A stretch of DNA of 64,000 nucleotides from Acidobacteria bacterium Ga0077553 (lineage in GTDB: Bacteria > Acidobacteriota > Terriglobia > Bryobacterales > Bryobacteraceae): assembly GCA_001464575.1 (NCBI GenBank), contig LNFE01000096.1:1-64000 (forward strand). Reading direction: 5' to 3'. The notes under the pieces are model-generated. The model was not told where the DNA came from. It saw only the letters and a list, made by a program, of their open reading frames with translations, and did no database searches. A program made the translations under genes and the position numbers. Below, piece after piece: positions 17,920 through 27,125 of the stretch; position 1 is the stretch's first letter, and every line of letters begins with the position of its first letter.

Positions 17920-20058
17920 ATGAGTCTGAGTGTTGAGGCTGGTCCGCACCTCACCTGTCGGCCCGACCCCACGGCGGCCGCCAGTCCCTGGCTGATGGAA
18001 AACGGCCCCCGCGAGCTGGAAGCCTTGTTCCGTGCGATCGTTTACCACCCGGCCGCTCCCATCCTGTTGACCGACGATGACCGCCAGTACCGGGAAGCCA
18101 GCATTGGTGCAGGGAAGCTGCTCGGCCTATCCCGCCAGCAGATCATTGGCCGCCGCCTCGAGGAGTTCGCCGTCCCCACTACTCATTCGCTGCTCACGGA
18201 GCGTTGGCTTGAGTTTCTCCAGGCGGGAGACCAGACGGGAACCCTGCAACTGCTCGGCGCGGACGGGCAGGAGCGCGAAGTAGAGTACCGCGCCAAAGGT
18301 AACCTCCTTCCCGTTCGCCATCTCCTTCTGCTCCGGAACAAACCTGCCGAGTCCGAGAAATCCCCCGAGTGGACGGAAGACTACGCCCTCTTCCTGCTCA
18401 ACGCCGACGGCGTGATCGTGGCTTGGTATGCCGGGGCCGAACGCATCTATGGCTATCGGAGCGGCGAAGTGCTCGGCCTCAGCATGGCATGCCTCTATCC
18501 CATCCTCGACCGCCATGCCGCCCGGGTGGCCCGCAAACTGGAGCGGGCAGCTACTGAGGGCCATATTGGTGGCGAAGGGTGGCATCTCAAGAAAGACGGC
18601 TCCACCTTCTGGGCCAATGCGGTTACGATGGCGCTTCGGGATGACGCTGGCGTTCTCCAGGGCTTCGCCCGCGTGGTCCGCGATTTCAGCGACCGGTATG
18701 AAAGTGATGAGAACCTCGGGCGTCGCCGCCCGCGGGTTCGCTCCGTCGCGGCCGAATCCACTGTGGCCGGAGTAGTTTCGGGCGAGTTTGGTGACATTAC
18801 CGAAATGAACGACCGGTTTCTCGAAATCGTCGGGTATACGCGAGACGACCTCCAGTCCGGCCGGCTCAACTGGGCAAGCCTTACCCCATCCTCCTGTGCT
18901 TCGCTCGATGAGTTTGCCCACGAAGAAGCCTTGCGTTTCGGCGCCTGCAGCCCCTACGAAAAGCAGTTCATCCGGAAAGATGGCAAACGAGTCCCCGTTC
19001 TGATCGTCACCGCGGTCACCAAGATCTCTCCCTTCCGGTGGATTACCTTCGCGACCGACCTGCAAGAGCGTGACCGGCGCGAAAGGATCGATACCGGCGT
19101 CACTACAAGCAAGCAGGAGTTTGCCGAAATTATCGGCACCAGCCGCACACTGAGGCGGGTGCTGAATCAAGTGGAACTCGTGGCTCCGACCGATGCGACC
19201 GTTCTCATCCTCGGGGAAACCGGCACGGGCAAGGAGTTGATCGCTCACGCCCTCCATCGCCTAAGCCCTCGGCGCGGTATGCCGTTCGTCAGTGTGAATT
19301 GCGCCGCCATTCCCACGGGCCTGCTCGAAAGCGAACTCTTCGGCTATGAGAGAGGCGCCTTCACGGGCGCGCTGCAGAGGAAAATTGGGCGTTTCGAAAT
19401 GGCCCACGGTGGCACGCTTTTTCTGGATGAGGTTGGCGATATCCCCCTCGATCTGCAACCGAAGCTGCTGCGCGCTCTGCAGGAGAAGTTCATCGAGCGC
19501 CTCGGCAGCACGAAGTCTTCGGCGATCGATATCCGCTTGGTGGCCGCCACCAACCGAAACCTGACGCAGATGGTCGGCGACAACCTCTTTCGCAGCGATC
19601 TCTACTACCGGCTCAAGGTGTTTCCGCTTGTGCTGCCGCCGCTCCGGGATCGCCCGGAAGACATCAGCCTGCTGGCCCGTCATTTCACCCACAAGTATGC
19701 GGAACGGATGGGCCGCAAGATCGAGCGCATCTCGTCGGCCACCATGAACGCCCTGATGGAGCGGGAGTGGCCCGGCAACATTCGGGAACTTGAGAACTTC
19801 ATTGAGCGATCCGTCATCCTGTCGCAGGGATACACTCTCAATGCTCCGCTTGCCGAGTTACGAGATCCGAACGTCGACACCACCGGCAGCTCGGCCATGG
19901 AAGACGTGGAGCGCGAGCATATCCTGCGGATCCTGCGGGAAACGGGTGGTGTTGTGAGCCTAACGGCCAAACGGCTTCGCCTGCCGCGTACGACCCTGAA
20001 CTACATGATGAAGAAGCATGGCATCTCTCGCTCGGATGCGTTTCAGGCGCAATCCTAG
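17920..20058 (+). CDS. PAS-domain sigma-54 interaction regulator (NtrC-type)
   Basis: Multiple PAS regions; AAA+ [46 protein letters not shown]-terminal Fis-like HTH; GGAGG 5' of ATG 17920. Confidence 0.92.
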   Translation: MSLSVEAGPHLTCRPDPTAAASPWLMENGPRELEALFRAIVYHPAAPILLTDDDRQYREASIGAGKLLGLSRQQIIGRRLEEFAVPTTHSLLTERWLEFLQAGDQTGTLQLLGADGQEREVEYRAKGNLLPVRHLLLLRNKPAESEKSPEWTEDYALFLLNADGVIVAWYAGAERIYGYRSGEVLGLSMACLYPILDRHAARVARKLERAATEGHIGGEGWHLKKDGSTFWANAVTMALRDDAGVLQGFARVVRDFSDRYESDENLGRRRPRVRSVAAESTVAGVVSGEFGDITEMNDRFLEIVGYTRDDLQSGRLNWASLTPSSCASLDEFAHEEALRFGACSPYEKQFIRKDGKRVPVLIVTAVTKISPFRWITFATDLQERDRRERIDTGVTTSKQEFAEIIGTSRTLRRVLNQVELVAPTDATVLILGETGTGKELIAHALHRLSPRRGMPFVSVNCAAIPTGLLESELFGYERGAFTGALQRKIGRFEMAHGGTLFLDEVGDIPLDLQPKLLRALQEKFIERLGSTKSSAIDIRLVAATNRNLTQMVGDNLFRSDLYYRLKVFPLVLPPLRDRPEDISLLARHFTHKYAERMGRKIERISSATMNALMEREWPGNIRELENFIERSVILSQGYTLNAPLAELRDPNVDTTGSSAMEDVEREHILRILRETGGVVSLTAKRLRLPRTTLNYMMKKHGISRSDAFQAQS

Positions 20059-20065
20059 CGGATCG

Positions 20066-20539
20066 CTATCCCAATAGCGTTTCGCGCACGCCCGCCCGGA
20101 GCGCCGTAACCACGTCCCCATCCGTCTCGAACGCCAGCGCATGGACCTTTCCCTGCACCAGCAGCACATGCCCCCGCGGATCGTAGGTGTGCGGCTTCAC
20201 GTCCACCCGATTTTTAAAGATCATCCGGACCTCCGTCTCCAGGCTCCCGACGCGCGCCCCGCCCACGGTCCGCCAGCGGCCTCCGCCAACGTCGATCCGC
20301 GCCAGCGCCCCATTCACCAGCAGTAGCCCAAGAAATGGATCTCCCCATCCCGCATAGACCCCGGAGTCCCGCGTTTCAATCCGCAGCGCCGCTCCGAGCT
20401 CTTTACGCAGCGCCGGCTCCCCCATGCCAATGCGCAGCCGACCCACTCCGTCGAAACGAACCCGATGCCGGGGCGACGGCACCGCTCCGAACAGACCTCC
20501 CGTCAGCGGAAGGGTCATGAGCAGCGCCCGTCGCGTCAT
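20066..20539 (-). CDS. Exported hypothetical protein
   Basis: ORF with Tat/Sec-like N-terminus MTRRALLMTLPLTGGLFGA; start chosen at 20539. Confidence 0.55.
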   Translation of the reverse strand: MTRRALLMTLPLTGGLFGAVPSPRHRVRFDGVGRLRIGMGEPALRKELGAALRIETRDSGVYAGWGDPFLGLLLVNGALARIDVGGGRWRTVGGARVGSLETEVRMIFKNRVDVKPHTYDPRGHVLLVQGKVHALAFETDGDVVTALRAGVRETLLG

Positions 20540-20547
20540 TGGTCGAG

Positions 20548-20844
20548 CTACGCCTTCACCGCAACCCACATCCCGGGCTTCTCGGGACGGATGGCCACGC
20601 CCTTTCCCTTCCAAGCGTTCATTTCGGCCGGCACCCGGATCGCTCCGTCCTTATCCACCGCCACCCGGCGCGAGATCACGCGGATCGGCAGCGGCAAGTC
20701 CCGCTCACCTTCCTTGGTCACCAACCAGACTCCGCCGCCGCTCCGCGGCGCCACAATCACGCTGTACAACCCGCTGGCACCCATCATCGCGGGAAGTGGC
20801 ATGCGACCCTCGAAATCTATAGCGGTCTTGAGCAGCTCTGGCAT
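20548..20844 (-). CDS. Hypothetical protein
   Basis: 98-aa ORF; start codon 11 bp from the divergent selenoprotein start. Confidence 0.6.
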   Translation of the reverse strand: MPELLKTAIDFEGRMPLPAMMGASGLYSVIVAPRSGGGVWLVTKEGERDLPLPIRVISRRVAVDKDGAIRVPAEMNAWKGKGVAIRPEKPGMWVAVKA

Positions 20845-20855
20845 ATCTTCAAATT

Positions 20856-21212
20856 ATGGCAACTTCCCCTATTGATTGGAGCTATCACCGCCCCGGTTGA
20901 AAAACCTGCGGCAAAACGCAAGAGTTTCTTGCGGAGGCCGGCCTGTCCACGGCCGTACAAGTGGACGCAAAAAAGAAAGCGATTGACCGGGCCGGAGCGA
21001 TTGCCCTGGCGCGCGAGTCGGCCACGGTGTTCGCCACTAAAGGCAAAAACGTGTTGCGCTTGGACATGAAAACGGATCCGTCCGACGACGAAATCGCGGC
21101 CCTCGTCGTCGGCCCCAGCGGAAACCTCCGCGCGCCGGCGCTGCGCGTGGGCAAGACCCTGCTGGTCGGCTTCGATGAGGCGACCTACGCTACTCTCCTA
21201 ACTCCAGAATAG
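20856..21212 (+). CDS. Putative ArsC-like thioredoxin-fold selenoprotein (UGA = Sec, motif U-K-T-C)
   Basis: MATSPIDWSYHRPG-U-KTCGKTQEFLAEAGLSTAVQVDAKKKAIDRAGAIALARESATVFATKGKNVLRLDMKTDPSDDEIAALVVGPSGNLRAPALRVGKTLLVGFDEATYATLLTPE; single in-frame TGA at 20898-20900 followed by SECIS-like hairpin. Confidence 0.82.
20898..20933 (+). promoter_or_regulatory. Putative bacterial SECIS element (UGA plus downstream hairpin)
   Basis: UGA, 16-nt spacer, perfect 6-bp stem CGCAAG(20917-20922)/CTTGCG(20928-20933), 5-nt apical loop AGTTT with G at position 2; apical loop 22 nt after UGA. Confidence 0.72.
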
Positions 21213-21993
21213 AAACCTCCGGCCGGCAGCCGAATCGCACGTGTTTGGGTGAACCCGCCCCGCGCGTGATGAACAGGTGCCGGCCCTCCCATTCATACAG
21301 CCCGGCCAGATAGCGCTTGTCCTGCACCGGCGCCCAGACGGCCGGCATTGGCCACAACCGCACCTGTCCCCCGTGCGTATGCCCGCTCAGCATCAGGTCC
21401 CAGCGCTGCCCGGCCAACTTGTCCTTGCCGTCCGGGTTATGGCAAAGGACGATCCGCGGCCCCGCCGACACCACGGTGAATCGGCGGAACTCATCAGCGA
21501 ATACGTCTCCCATTCCCACCAATTCCACGCCCTCCCGCAAGAGAGCTGAATCGTTGTGGAGTACGTTGACGCCCTCCCCTGAAAGGATCTGCCGCATGGC
21601 ATAGGAACTGGAACTCCCGCCGAACCGGGCCATCCACCGCCCGCCGTCGTGATTGCCCACCACGGCATACGCCGGTGCGCTCTCCGCCGCCCGCCGGAAG
21701 ATACGGCGCAAGCCGGGCTCATCGAAACCCTTAGTCATCGTGACATAGTCGCCGGTTAAGCAGATCAGATTGGGCCGCCGCTCCAGACCCATCTCCAGCG
21801 CCCGCAGCAGCGCCGGCGCCGGCAGGCCGTCCGAACAGTGAAGGTCAGACAGATGCAGAATCCGCGAAGACGGGAAGCCCGGCCGACGGATCCGCGTCAC
21901 GGTTACTTCATGCCACTCGGGCTCCACTTGGGTTGCCCACATCGCCGGCCCCGCCGTGGCGCCCAACCCGAAGAATACGCGTCGCGAGATCAT
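21190..21993 (-). CDS. Metallophosphoesterase
   Basis: RILHLSDLHCSDG, LTGDYV, VVGNHDGG, LMLSGHTHGGQVRLWP; Tat-like N-terminus MISRRVFFGLGA. Confidence 0.93.
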   Translation of the reverse strand: MISRRVFFGLGATAGPAMWATQVEPEWHEVTVTRIRRPGFPSSRILHLSDLHCSDGLPAPALLRALEMGLERRPNLICLTGDYVTMTKGFDEPGLRRIFRRAAESAPAYAVVGNHDGGRWMARFGGSSSSYAMRQILSGEGVNVLHNDSALLREGVELVGMGDVFADEFRRFTVVSAGPRIVLCHNPDGKDKLAGQRWDLMLSGHTHGGQVRLWPMPAVWAPVQDKRYLAGLYEWEGRHLFITRGAGSPKHVRFGCRPEVSILELGE

Positions 21994-21994
21994 C

Positions 21995-22624
21995 TCATTT
22001 GGGAGGGGCGACCTCCCCTTTCCGTTTCAAGGTTGGCGCCTTCCGCTTGGCTTCCGCCGCGGCCTCTTTCTTCTCCGCCACCTTCTTTTCGCCCAGTTCT
22101 TTCTCGCCCATCAGCGCCTCGCGTTCCTTCCGCTCGTTCTGCTCTCGCGTTGCCAGTTGGCCGCTCCGGTCTTTGATATCGGACTGGGCGATCTCGAGCG
22201 AATCGGTCGTCGTTTCAATCGCCGTCTCGAGCACCAGTTCGTACCGTGCGATGTCCTTGGGCGGCGAATCCTTGATCTTGGTCAGGCGATCGGCGAAAAC
22301 GCGCTCGGCCTTGATCACCGCCATCAACCCCTCATCGAGCGCCACTTTCCGTTTGATCGCATCGTCGGCCACTGTATCCGCGGCCTCGATGATTTTCGTG
22401 AACTCGTCGAGCAGGTCGTGCAGCAGGGCGCTGCGGCCTGGCTTCTCTTTTTTGAGCAGGCTGTCGACTTGATCAATGCGCTGCTTGGCGAACAGCATAT
22501 AGAGCTGCAGCCGGGCGTTCGGTTCCTGCACCAGGCGGACCTGGTCCACCTCATCACCAGTGAGAAAATCCTTCTGCGCGGCCAAGGGCAGCAGCGCGCT
22601 CAGCAACAGGACTAGCAGTTTCAT
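21995..22624 (-). CDS. Exported coiled-coil hypothetical protein
   Basis: Signal peptide plus Lys/Glu-rich C-terminus. Confidence 0.6.
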   Translation of the reverse strand: MKLLVLLLSALLPLAAQKDFLTGDEVDQVRLVQEPNARLQLYMLFAKQRIDQVDSLLKKEKPGRSALLHDLLDEFTKIIEAADTVADDAIKRKVALDEGLMAVIKAERVFADRLTKIKDSPPKDIARYELVLETAIETTTDSLEIAQSDIKDRSGQLATREQNERKEREALMGEKELGEKKVAEKKEAAAEAKRKAPTLKRKGEVAPPK

Positions 22625-23052
22625 TTCCGCACCCCCATCGTCATCTCCACGAGTTCATCCTGGAGTTTGTCCACGTAGGCGATCACCTCGTCCATCTTCG
22701 GCCGATCATCCACAGCGGCCAGCACCTGTAACCCGCGCAGCCTCCGGCTCAGTTCGCGCAGCTTCAGTTCCGCTCGCTTAAAGTACTTCGGGCTCCTGCG
22801 GGCATTTTTGCCCGTCGCCTTCAGGGCCGCGAACGAGAGGTCCACGGCCGCACGGAACTCCTCAATCTCCGGCGTGATAGCCGCCCACTCTTTGGTCTCC
22901 AAGCCCGGCCGCAGCTTCGTCAAGACCTCGCCGGCATAGGCCAAGGCCAGTTCGCTCCGGCGTTCCAGGTTCGCTTCCGCCTTGATGGTTTCAAGGCCCG
23001 ATTCGGCCGCTCCGGCCCACGTGATTGTCAGTGCCATCAGAAGGAGCTTCAT
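22621..23052 (-). CDS. Exported hypothetical protein
   Basis: Signal peptide; overlaps neighbours by 4 nt (operon). Confidence 0.6.
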   Translation of the reverse strand: MKLLLMALTITWAGAAESGLETIKAEANLERRSELALAYAGEVLTKLRPGLETKEWAAITPEIEEFRAAVDLSFAALKATGKNARRSPKYFKRAELKLRELSRRLRGLQVLAAVDDRPKMDEVIAYVDKLQDELVEMTMGVRK

Positions 23053-24257
23053 CGTTTTTCCACCATCCGCTTCACGATCCGCAGCCGTTGCCGGCCCTTG
23101 AACTCTTCTTCGGGCATTTTGCCCCCGGCCGCGGCTAGGAACTTCTCATAAGCCGGCAGGGCTTCTTTATACAACTGCTGCCGGTCGTAGCAAAGGGCCT
23201 CCAGGTAGAGCACCGAGGCGTTCTGCTCCTCTCCCAAGGCCTTCAGCCGGGCGAACGCTTTCAACGTTTGCGGGTAATCGCCCAGCAGAAACAGTGTGGC
23301 TCCGAGTTCGCTCCACGCGGCCTTTAACTTTGCATCAATCTGCGCCGCGGCCAGAAACTCGCGCGCGGCGTCGGGCAGCCGCTTGTCTTCCCGGTAGATC
23401 CGGCCCAACGTCAGCCGCAGCTCCGCGTTGCCCGGCTCGGCGGCCGCCGCTTGCGACAGCAGCGGGGCGGCCTTGGCATTTTGCTTCGCCTTCAAATAGG
23501 CCGTCGCCAGGGCCAACCGGTTTGCCGTGGTCGGCGACTCCGCCACCGCCTTTTCGAGTTGCGCGATGGCATCGGCCGCCTCGCCCTGCTCGAGCAGCAG
23601 GACGCCGAGGCGTTCGCGGGCCGCCCCGTTTTCCGGGAACAGCCGGTAGAGCGCAGCGGCCTCAGCCTTCTGCCCGGCCGCTTCATGAAATCCCGCCAGC
23701 TCCAGCAAGGCCTCTTTGAAAGACGGGTCTGCTTTCACCACGCTCTGGTACCAGTTGGCCGACTCTTTCACCCGGCCCTGCTTCGCCATCGCCTTGGCCA
23801 GCGAGGCCATGGCCGGAGCGCTGGTTCCATCAATGGCTAACGCCGCCTGCAGCGCGGCTTCGGCCGCCTCCCAATGCTGCAGATCGCCGTGCGCTTCACC
23901 CAGATAGTAGTTGGGGCGAAACTGCTTTGGCTGCTGCGCCTGCGCCTTCTCAAGCAGCGGCAGAGCCTCCTCCGCCCGCTTGGTCCGCAGCAGGAGCACG
24001 CCCAGATTCAGCTGCGCTTCGAACAGATCCGGCTGCTTGGCCAGCACCTTCTGATAGGCCGGAATCGCCTCGGCATCCCGGTTCACCATGCTCAGCGCGA
24101 GGCCGTAATGAAAATTCACCGAAAGATCTTCCGGATCCGCCTTGAGCGCCGCTGCGAAATGCTGGACCGCTTGTTCGTACTTCTGCTCATCCAGGGCTTT
24201 CATGCCGAGGGCCGCCGGGTCGGATTGGAGCAGCAGAAGCAACGCCAGGAGGGGCAT
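23049..24257 (-). CDS. TPR-repeat protein
   Basis: Multiple TPR units (e.g. ADPEDLSVNFHYGLALSMVNRDAEAIPAYQKVLAKQPD); start at ATG 24257 (TACACT-GAAGCT-ATG). Confidence 0.88.
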   Translation of the reverse strand: MPLLALLLLLQSDPAALGMKALDEQKYEQAVQHFAAALKADPEDLSVNFHYGLALSMVNRDAEAIPAYQKVLAKQPDLFEAQLNLGVLLLRTKRAEEALPLLEKAQAQQPKQFRPNYYLGEAHGDLQHWEAAEAALQAALAIDGTSAPAMASLAKAMAKQGRVKESANWYQSVVKADPSFKEALLELAGFHEAAGQKAEAAALYRLFPENGAARERLGVLLLEQGEAADAIAQLEKAVAESPTTANRLALATAYLKAKQNAKAAPLLSQAAAAEPGNAELRLTLGRIYREDKRLPDAAREFLAAAQIDAKLKAAWSELGATLFLLGDYPQTLKAFARLKALGEEQNASVLYLEALCYDRQQLYKEALPAYEKFLAAAGGKMPEEEFKGRQRLRIVKRMVEKR

Positions 24258-24297
24258 AGCTTCAGTGTAGCGGCTGCGCAGGTTAACAAATTTATCG

Positions 24298-24325
24298 TTT
24301 ACAACTCGGCCGGATCTCGTACAAT
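24298..24325 (+). promoter_or_regulatory. Sigma-70-like promoter for the HhH gene
   Basis: TTTACA (24298-24303), 16-bp spacer, TACAAT (24320-24325), 7 nt before ATG. Confidence 0.5.
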
Positions 24326-24332
24326 ACCGCGT

Positions 24333-24641
24333 ATGAAACTGCAAAAGTCATTGCTTGTTCTGGTGATCGCCCTGTGCGTCGCCATCGCGCCCGGCTACGG
24401 CCAGGCTGCCCCCAAGAAGGCCGCCGCGGCAAAAACCGAAGCCGCCGCTGCTACCCTGATCGACATCAACTCGGCCGACGCCGCCACGCTGAAATCCATT
24501 CCCGGCATCGGCGATGCGTATTCGTCCAAGATCATTGCCAACCGCCCCTACAAAGGCAAGGACGAGATCGTGAAGAAAGCCGGAGTTCCGCAGGGCGTCT
24601 ACGACAAGATCAAGGACAAAATCATCGCCAAGCAGAAGTAG
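24333..24641 (+). CDS. Exported helix-hairpin-helix (ComEA-like) protein
   Basis: Signal peptide; IDINSADAATLKSIPGIGDAYSSKIIANRPYKGKDEIVKK. Confidence 0.88.
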   Translation: MKLQKSLLVLVIALCVAIAPGYGQAAPKKAAAAKTEAAAATLIDINSADAATLKSIPGIGDAYSSKIIANRPYKGKDEIVKKAGVPQGVYDKIKDKIIAKQK

Positions 24642-24691
24642 CAACGCGGCGCGGCTACGCCGCGGATATGCCAAAATAGGGGAGATTCCTT

Positions 24692-25120
24692 ATGGCAGAC
24701 AAGAGCGTAGCCGCCGCATTGAACCCGAAGAAAAGCGTACCGATCATGCAATGGGTAACCCCGGTCCTGGTCGGATGGCTGGTGCCTGGGGCGGGACACA
24801 TCTATCAGGGCCGCATGCAGCGAGGTCTCCTGCTCGGCATTTCCACTCTCATCTGTTTCCTGTTCGGCCTCATGATGCGAGGGGCGTTTTTCGAGCCGCA
24901 GAGCGGAGACCTGCTCACCACGCTGATCTACACCGGTGGCAATTTCGCCAACAAAATGGTGGGGCTTCCGTACTTTCTGGCCACTTGGCTTGGTTATAAC
25001 CAGCCTGACGTCGCCGGCCACGTTCACGACTACGGCACGAAGTTCCTGGCTGGCGCTGGCCTGCTGAATGTACTGTCCCTGGTTGATGCCTACGAGATTG
25101 CCACCGGGAAGAAGGATTGA
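24692..25120 (+). CDS. Conserved membrane protein (DUF6677-like)
   Basis: VLVGWLVPGAGHIYQGRMQRGLLLG; ribosome-binding site GGGGAG upstream. Confidence 0.65.
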   Translation: MADKSVAAALNPKKSVPIMQWVTPVLVGWLVPGAGHIYQGRMQRGLLLGISTLICFLFGLMMRGAFFEPQSGDLLTTLIYTGGNFANKMVGLPYFLATWLGYNQPDVAGHVHDYGTKFLAGAGLLNVLSLVDAYEIATGKKD

Positions 25121-25125
25121 ATCTC

Positions 25126-25311
25126 ATGCCGAAGATTACCCTGTCCCATTTGGAAACGGCTATTCTGCTGGCGCTGCTGATCTCAGTAGTGCTTGGGGTC
25201 GTCACGAAGAAGACCGATAAAGAGCGTCTTCACTATGGTCTCTATTGCTTTGCGTGCTTCATCGGCACCATCTTCGGCCTCGGATGGCTGATGAAGCTCG
25301 GCCACGGCTAG
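25126..25311 (+). CDS. Small two-TM membrane protein
   Basis: ORF with two hydrophobic segments directly downstream. Confidence 0.55.
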   Translation: MPKITLSHLETAILLALLISVVLGVVTKKTDKERLHYGLYCFACFIGTIFGLGWLMKLGHG

Positions 25312-25326
25312 CCGCCACTCTTGTTT

Positions 25327-25668
25327 ATGCCCACAGCAACGCGAACCTCCACGCATTGGGAGACGGGCGAAGAGGAGAAGGAAGAGTTCGCCAAACTCTA
25401 CAACGTCGTGCTGCTCGATGACGACGAACACACCTACGATTACGTCATCGAGATGCTCATGCGCCTATTCTCCTTGAGCGAAGCCCGCGCCCTCCGCCAC
25501 ACCGTCGAAGTCGATACCCTCGGCCGCACGATCGTGCTGACCGGCGAAATCGAGGAAGCGACGGTCGCTCGCGAGATGATCCACGGCTACGGCGCTGACC
25601 CGCGCATGGCGATTTCAAAAGGCTCCATGACCGCCGTGGTGGAACCCGCGACGCAGGGAGCCGAGTGA
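25327..25668 (+). CDS. clpS: ATP-dependent Clp protease adaptor ClpS
   Basis: YNVVLLDDDEHTYDYVIEMLMRLF; 2-nt-class overlap with downstream SDR gene. Confidence 0.9.
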   Translation: MPTATRTSTHWETGEEEKEEFAKLYNVVLLDDDEHTYDYVIEMLMRLFSLSEARALRHTVEVDTLGRTIVLTGEIEEATVAREMIHGYGADPRMAISKGSMTAVVEPATQGAE

Positions 25669-26432
25669 GCATGGCTGTCGCTCTGGTCACCGGCGCTTCT
25701 CGCGGCATTGGGCGCGCCACGGCTCTTCGCCTGGCCCTCGACGGGATTGCGGTCGCGCTGAACTACCGGGAGAACGCGGAGGCCGCCACAAAGGCTGTAG
25801 ACCTCATTCTCCGCGCGGGTGGCCGCGCCATCGCCGTTCAGGGCGACATTGGCGACCCCGCCTGCGCCCCCCGCCTCGCGGAGGAGGTCACCGACCGCCT
25901 CGGGCCAGTCACCATCCTGATCAACAACGCGGGCATCCTGAACCGCGGCGACCTCGCCGACTTTGACTTCACGCAGATGGAACCCATGCGCCGAGTCAAC
26001 GTCGACGGGCTGGTCCATGTCACCCGGGCGATCGTGCCGGCTATGCAGGCCGCGGGCTATGGGCGGATCATCAACCTGACTTCGATTGCGGCCTTCGGCA
26101 CCTCGATGCCCGGCACCACGTTCTATGCCGCGACGAAGGCCGCCGTGATCGCCCTTACGAAGCGCTTCGCGTTGGATCTGGGCCCGCACGGCATCACGGT
26201 CAACGCAGTGGCCCCGGGCTTCATCGGCACCGACATGGTCTATAGCGGACGCACTCGGGAAGAGGGGGAGAAGCTCCTGTCGCTGATGGCCGGCAAAGCG
26301 ATGGTCCGTCGCGTAGGCACCCCCGACGATATCGCCGACGCGATTGCCTTTCTGGTCAGCGAACGGGCCGGCTTCATTACCGGACAGGTGTTGGCGGTCG
26401 ATGGGGGGCGGACGGACTATCTGGCGCCCTAG
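25665..26432 (+). CDS. SDR-family oxidoreductase (FabG-like)
   Basis: ALVTGASRGIGRATA, NNAG, Y-x3-K (YAATK), VNAVAPGFIGTDM, VLAVDGG. Confidence 0.92.
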   Translation: MSMAVALVTGASRGIGRATALRLALDGIAVALNYRENAEAATKAVDLILRAGGRAIAVQGDIGDPACAPRLAEEVTDRLGPVTILINNAGILNRGDLADFDFTQMEPMRRVNVDGLVHVTRAIVPAMQAAGYGRIINLTSIAAFGTSMPGTTFYAATKAAVIALTKRFALDLGPHGITVNAVAPGFIGTDMVYSGRTREEGEKLLSLMAGKAMVRRVGTPDDIADAIAFLVSERAGFITGQVLAVDGGRTDYLAP

Positions 26433-27099
26433 TCGGCTCGGCTGCCTGAGCTTTCGTGCGGCTCTGCCGCCGCTGGCGGCGCCGCTCGGTCTTTTCGTGG
26501 CGCTCGAGCGTGATCAACTCCCGCCGGCGCCGCTGCTTCGTCTGCCCGTCAATATGTTGCCAAAACTTGGCGAAGTACTGGATGGCACTGACCAAGGCGA
26601 AGAACACCACGCCGTACATCCACAGCATGGCGAAGCTGTACCAATCCTTGTACCGGATCGACACCAGCATGAGCGAGATCGCGATCACTTGGGTCGCCAT
26701 CTTCGTCTTGCCCAGATCCGAGGCCTGAATCGTGTACCCCTCAGCCGAGGCGATGGACCGCAGGCCGGACACCGCGAACTCGCGGGCAATAATCAGAATC
26801 GCCAGCCAGCCCGGTATCAGGCGGATTTGGACGAGCGAGATGAGCGCGGCTGAAATCAGCAGCTTGTCCGCCACCGGATCGAGGAGCGTTCCCACGGTAG
26901 TCACCTGTTTCCACCGGCGCGCCAAATAGCCGTCCAACAGATCCGTCAGCGCCGCCGCCAGAAACGTCGCCAGGGCCAGAAACTCCTGGGCGATCGGAAT
27001 GCCAAACAGCTCGATGCGCAGGTCTTCCTGTACTAACGCCGCAACCAGCAGCGGCACGAAAAAGATGCGAAGGATCGTGAGCAGGTTTGGGAGGTTCAT
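26377..27099 (-). CDS. pgsA: CDP-diacylglycerol-glycerol-3-phosphate 3-phosphatidyltransferase
   Basis: MNLPNLLTILRIFFVP, ALTDLLDGYLARRWKQVTTVGTLLDPVADKLL (CDP-alcohol phosphatidyltransferase motif). Confidence 0.93.
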   Translation of the reverse strand: MNLPNLLTILRIFFVPLLVAALVQEDLRIELFGIPIAQEFLALATFLAAALTDLLDGYLARRWKQVTTVGTLLDPVADKLLISAALISLVQIRLIPGWLAILIIAREFAVSGLRSIASAEGYTIQASDLGKTKMATQVIAISLMLVSIRYKDWYSFAMLWMYGVVFFALVSAIQYFAKFWQHIDGQTKQRRRRELITLERHEKTERRRQRRQSRTKAQAAEPTRAPDSPSAPHRPPTPVR

Positions 27100-27125
27100 C
27101 CCGGTCTATCCACTATAGCCCGACC

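Noticed and set aside
20961-21212. Stand-alone 83-aa ORF as the real gene
   Set aside because: Upstream in-frame continuation through TGA contains the conserved-looking UKTCGKTQEFL segment; the short ORF is just the post-Sec remainder.
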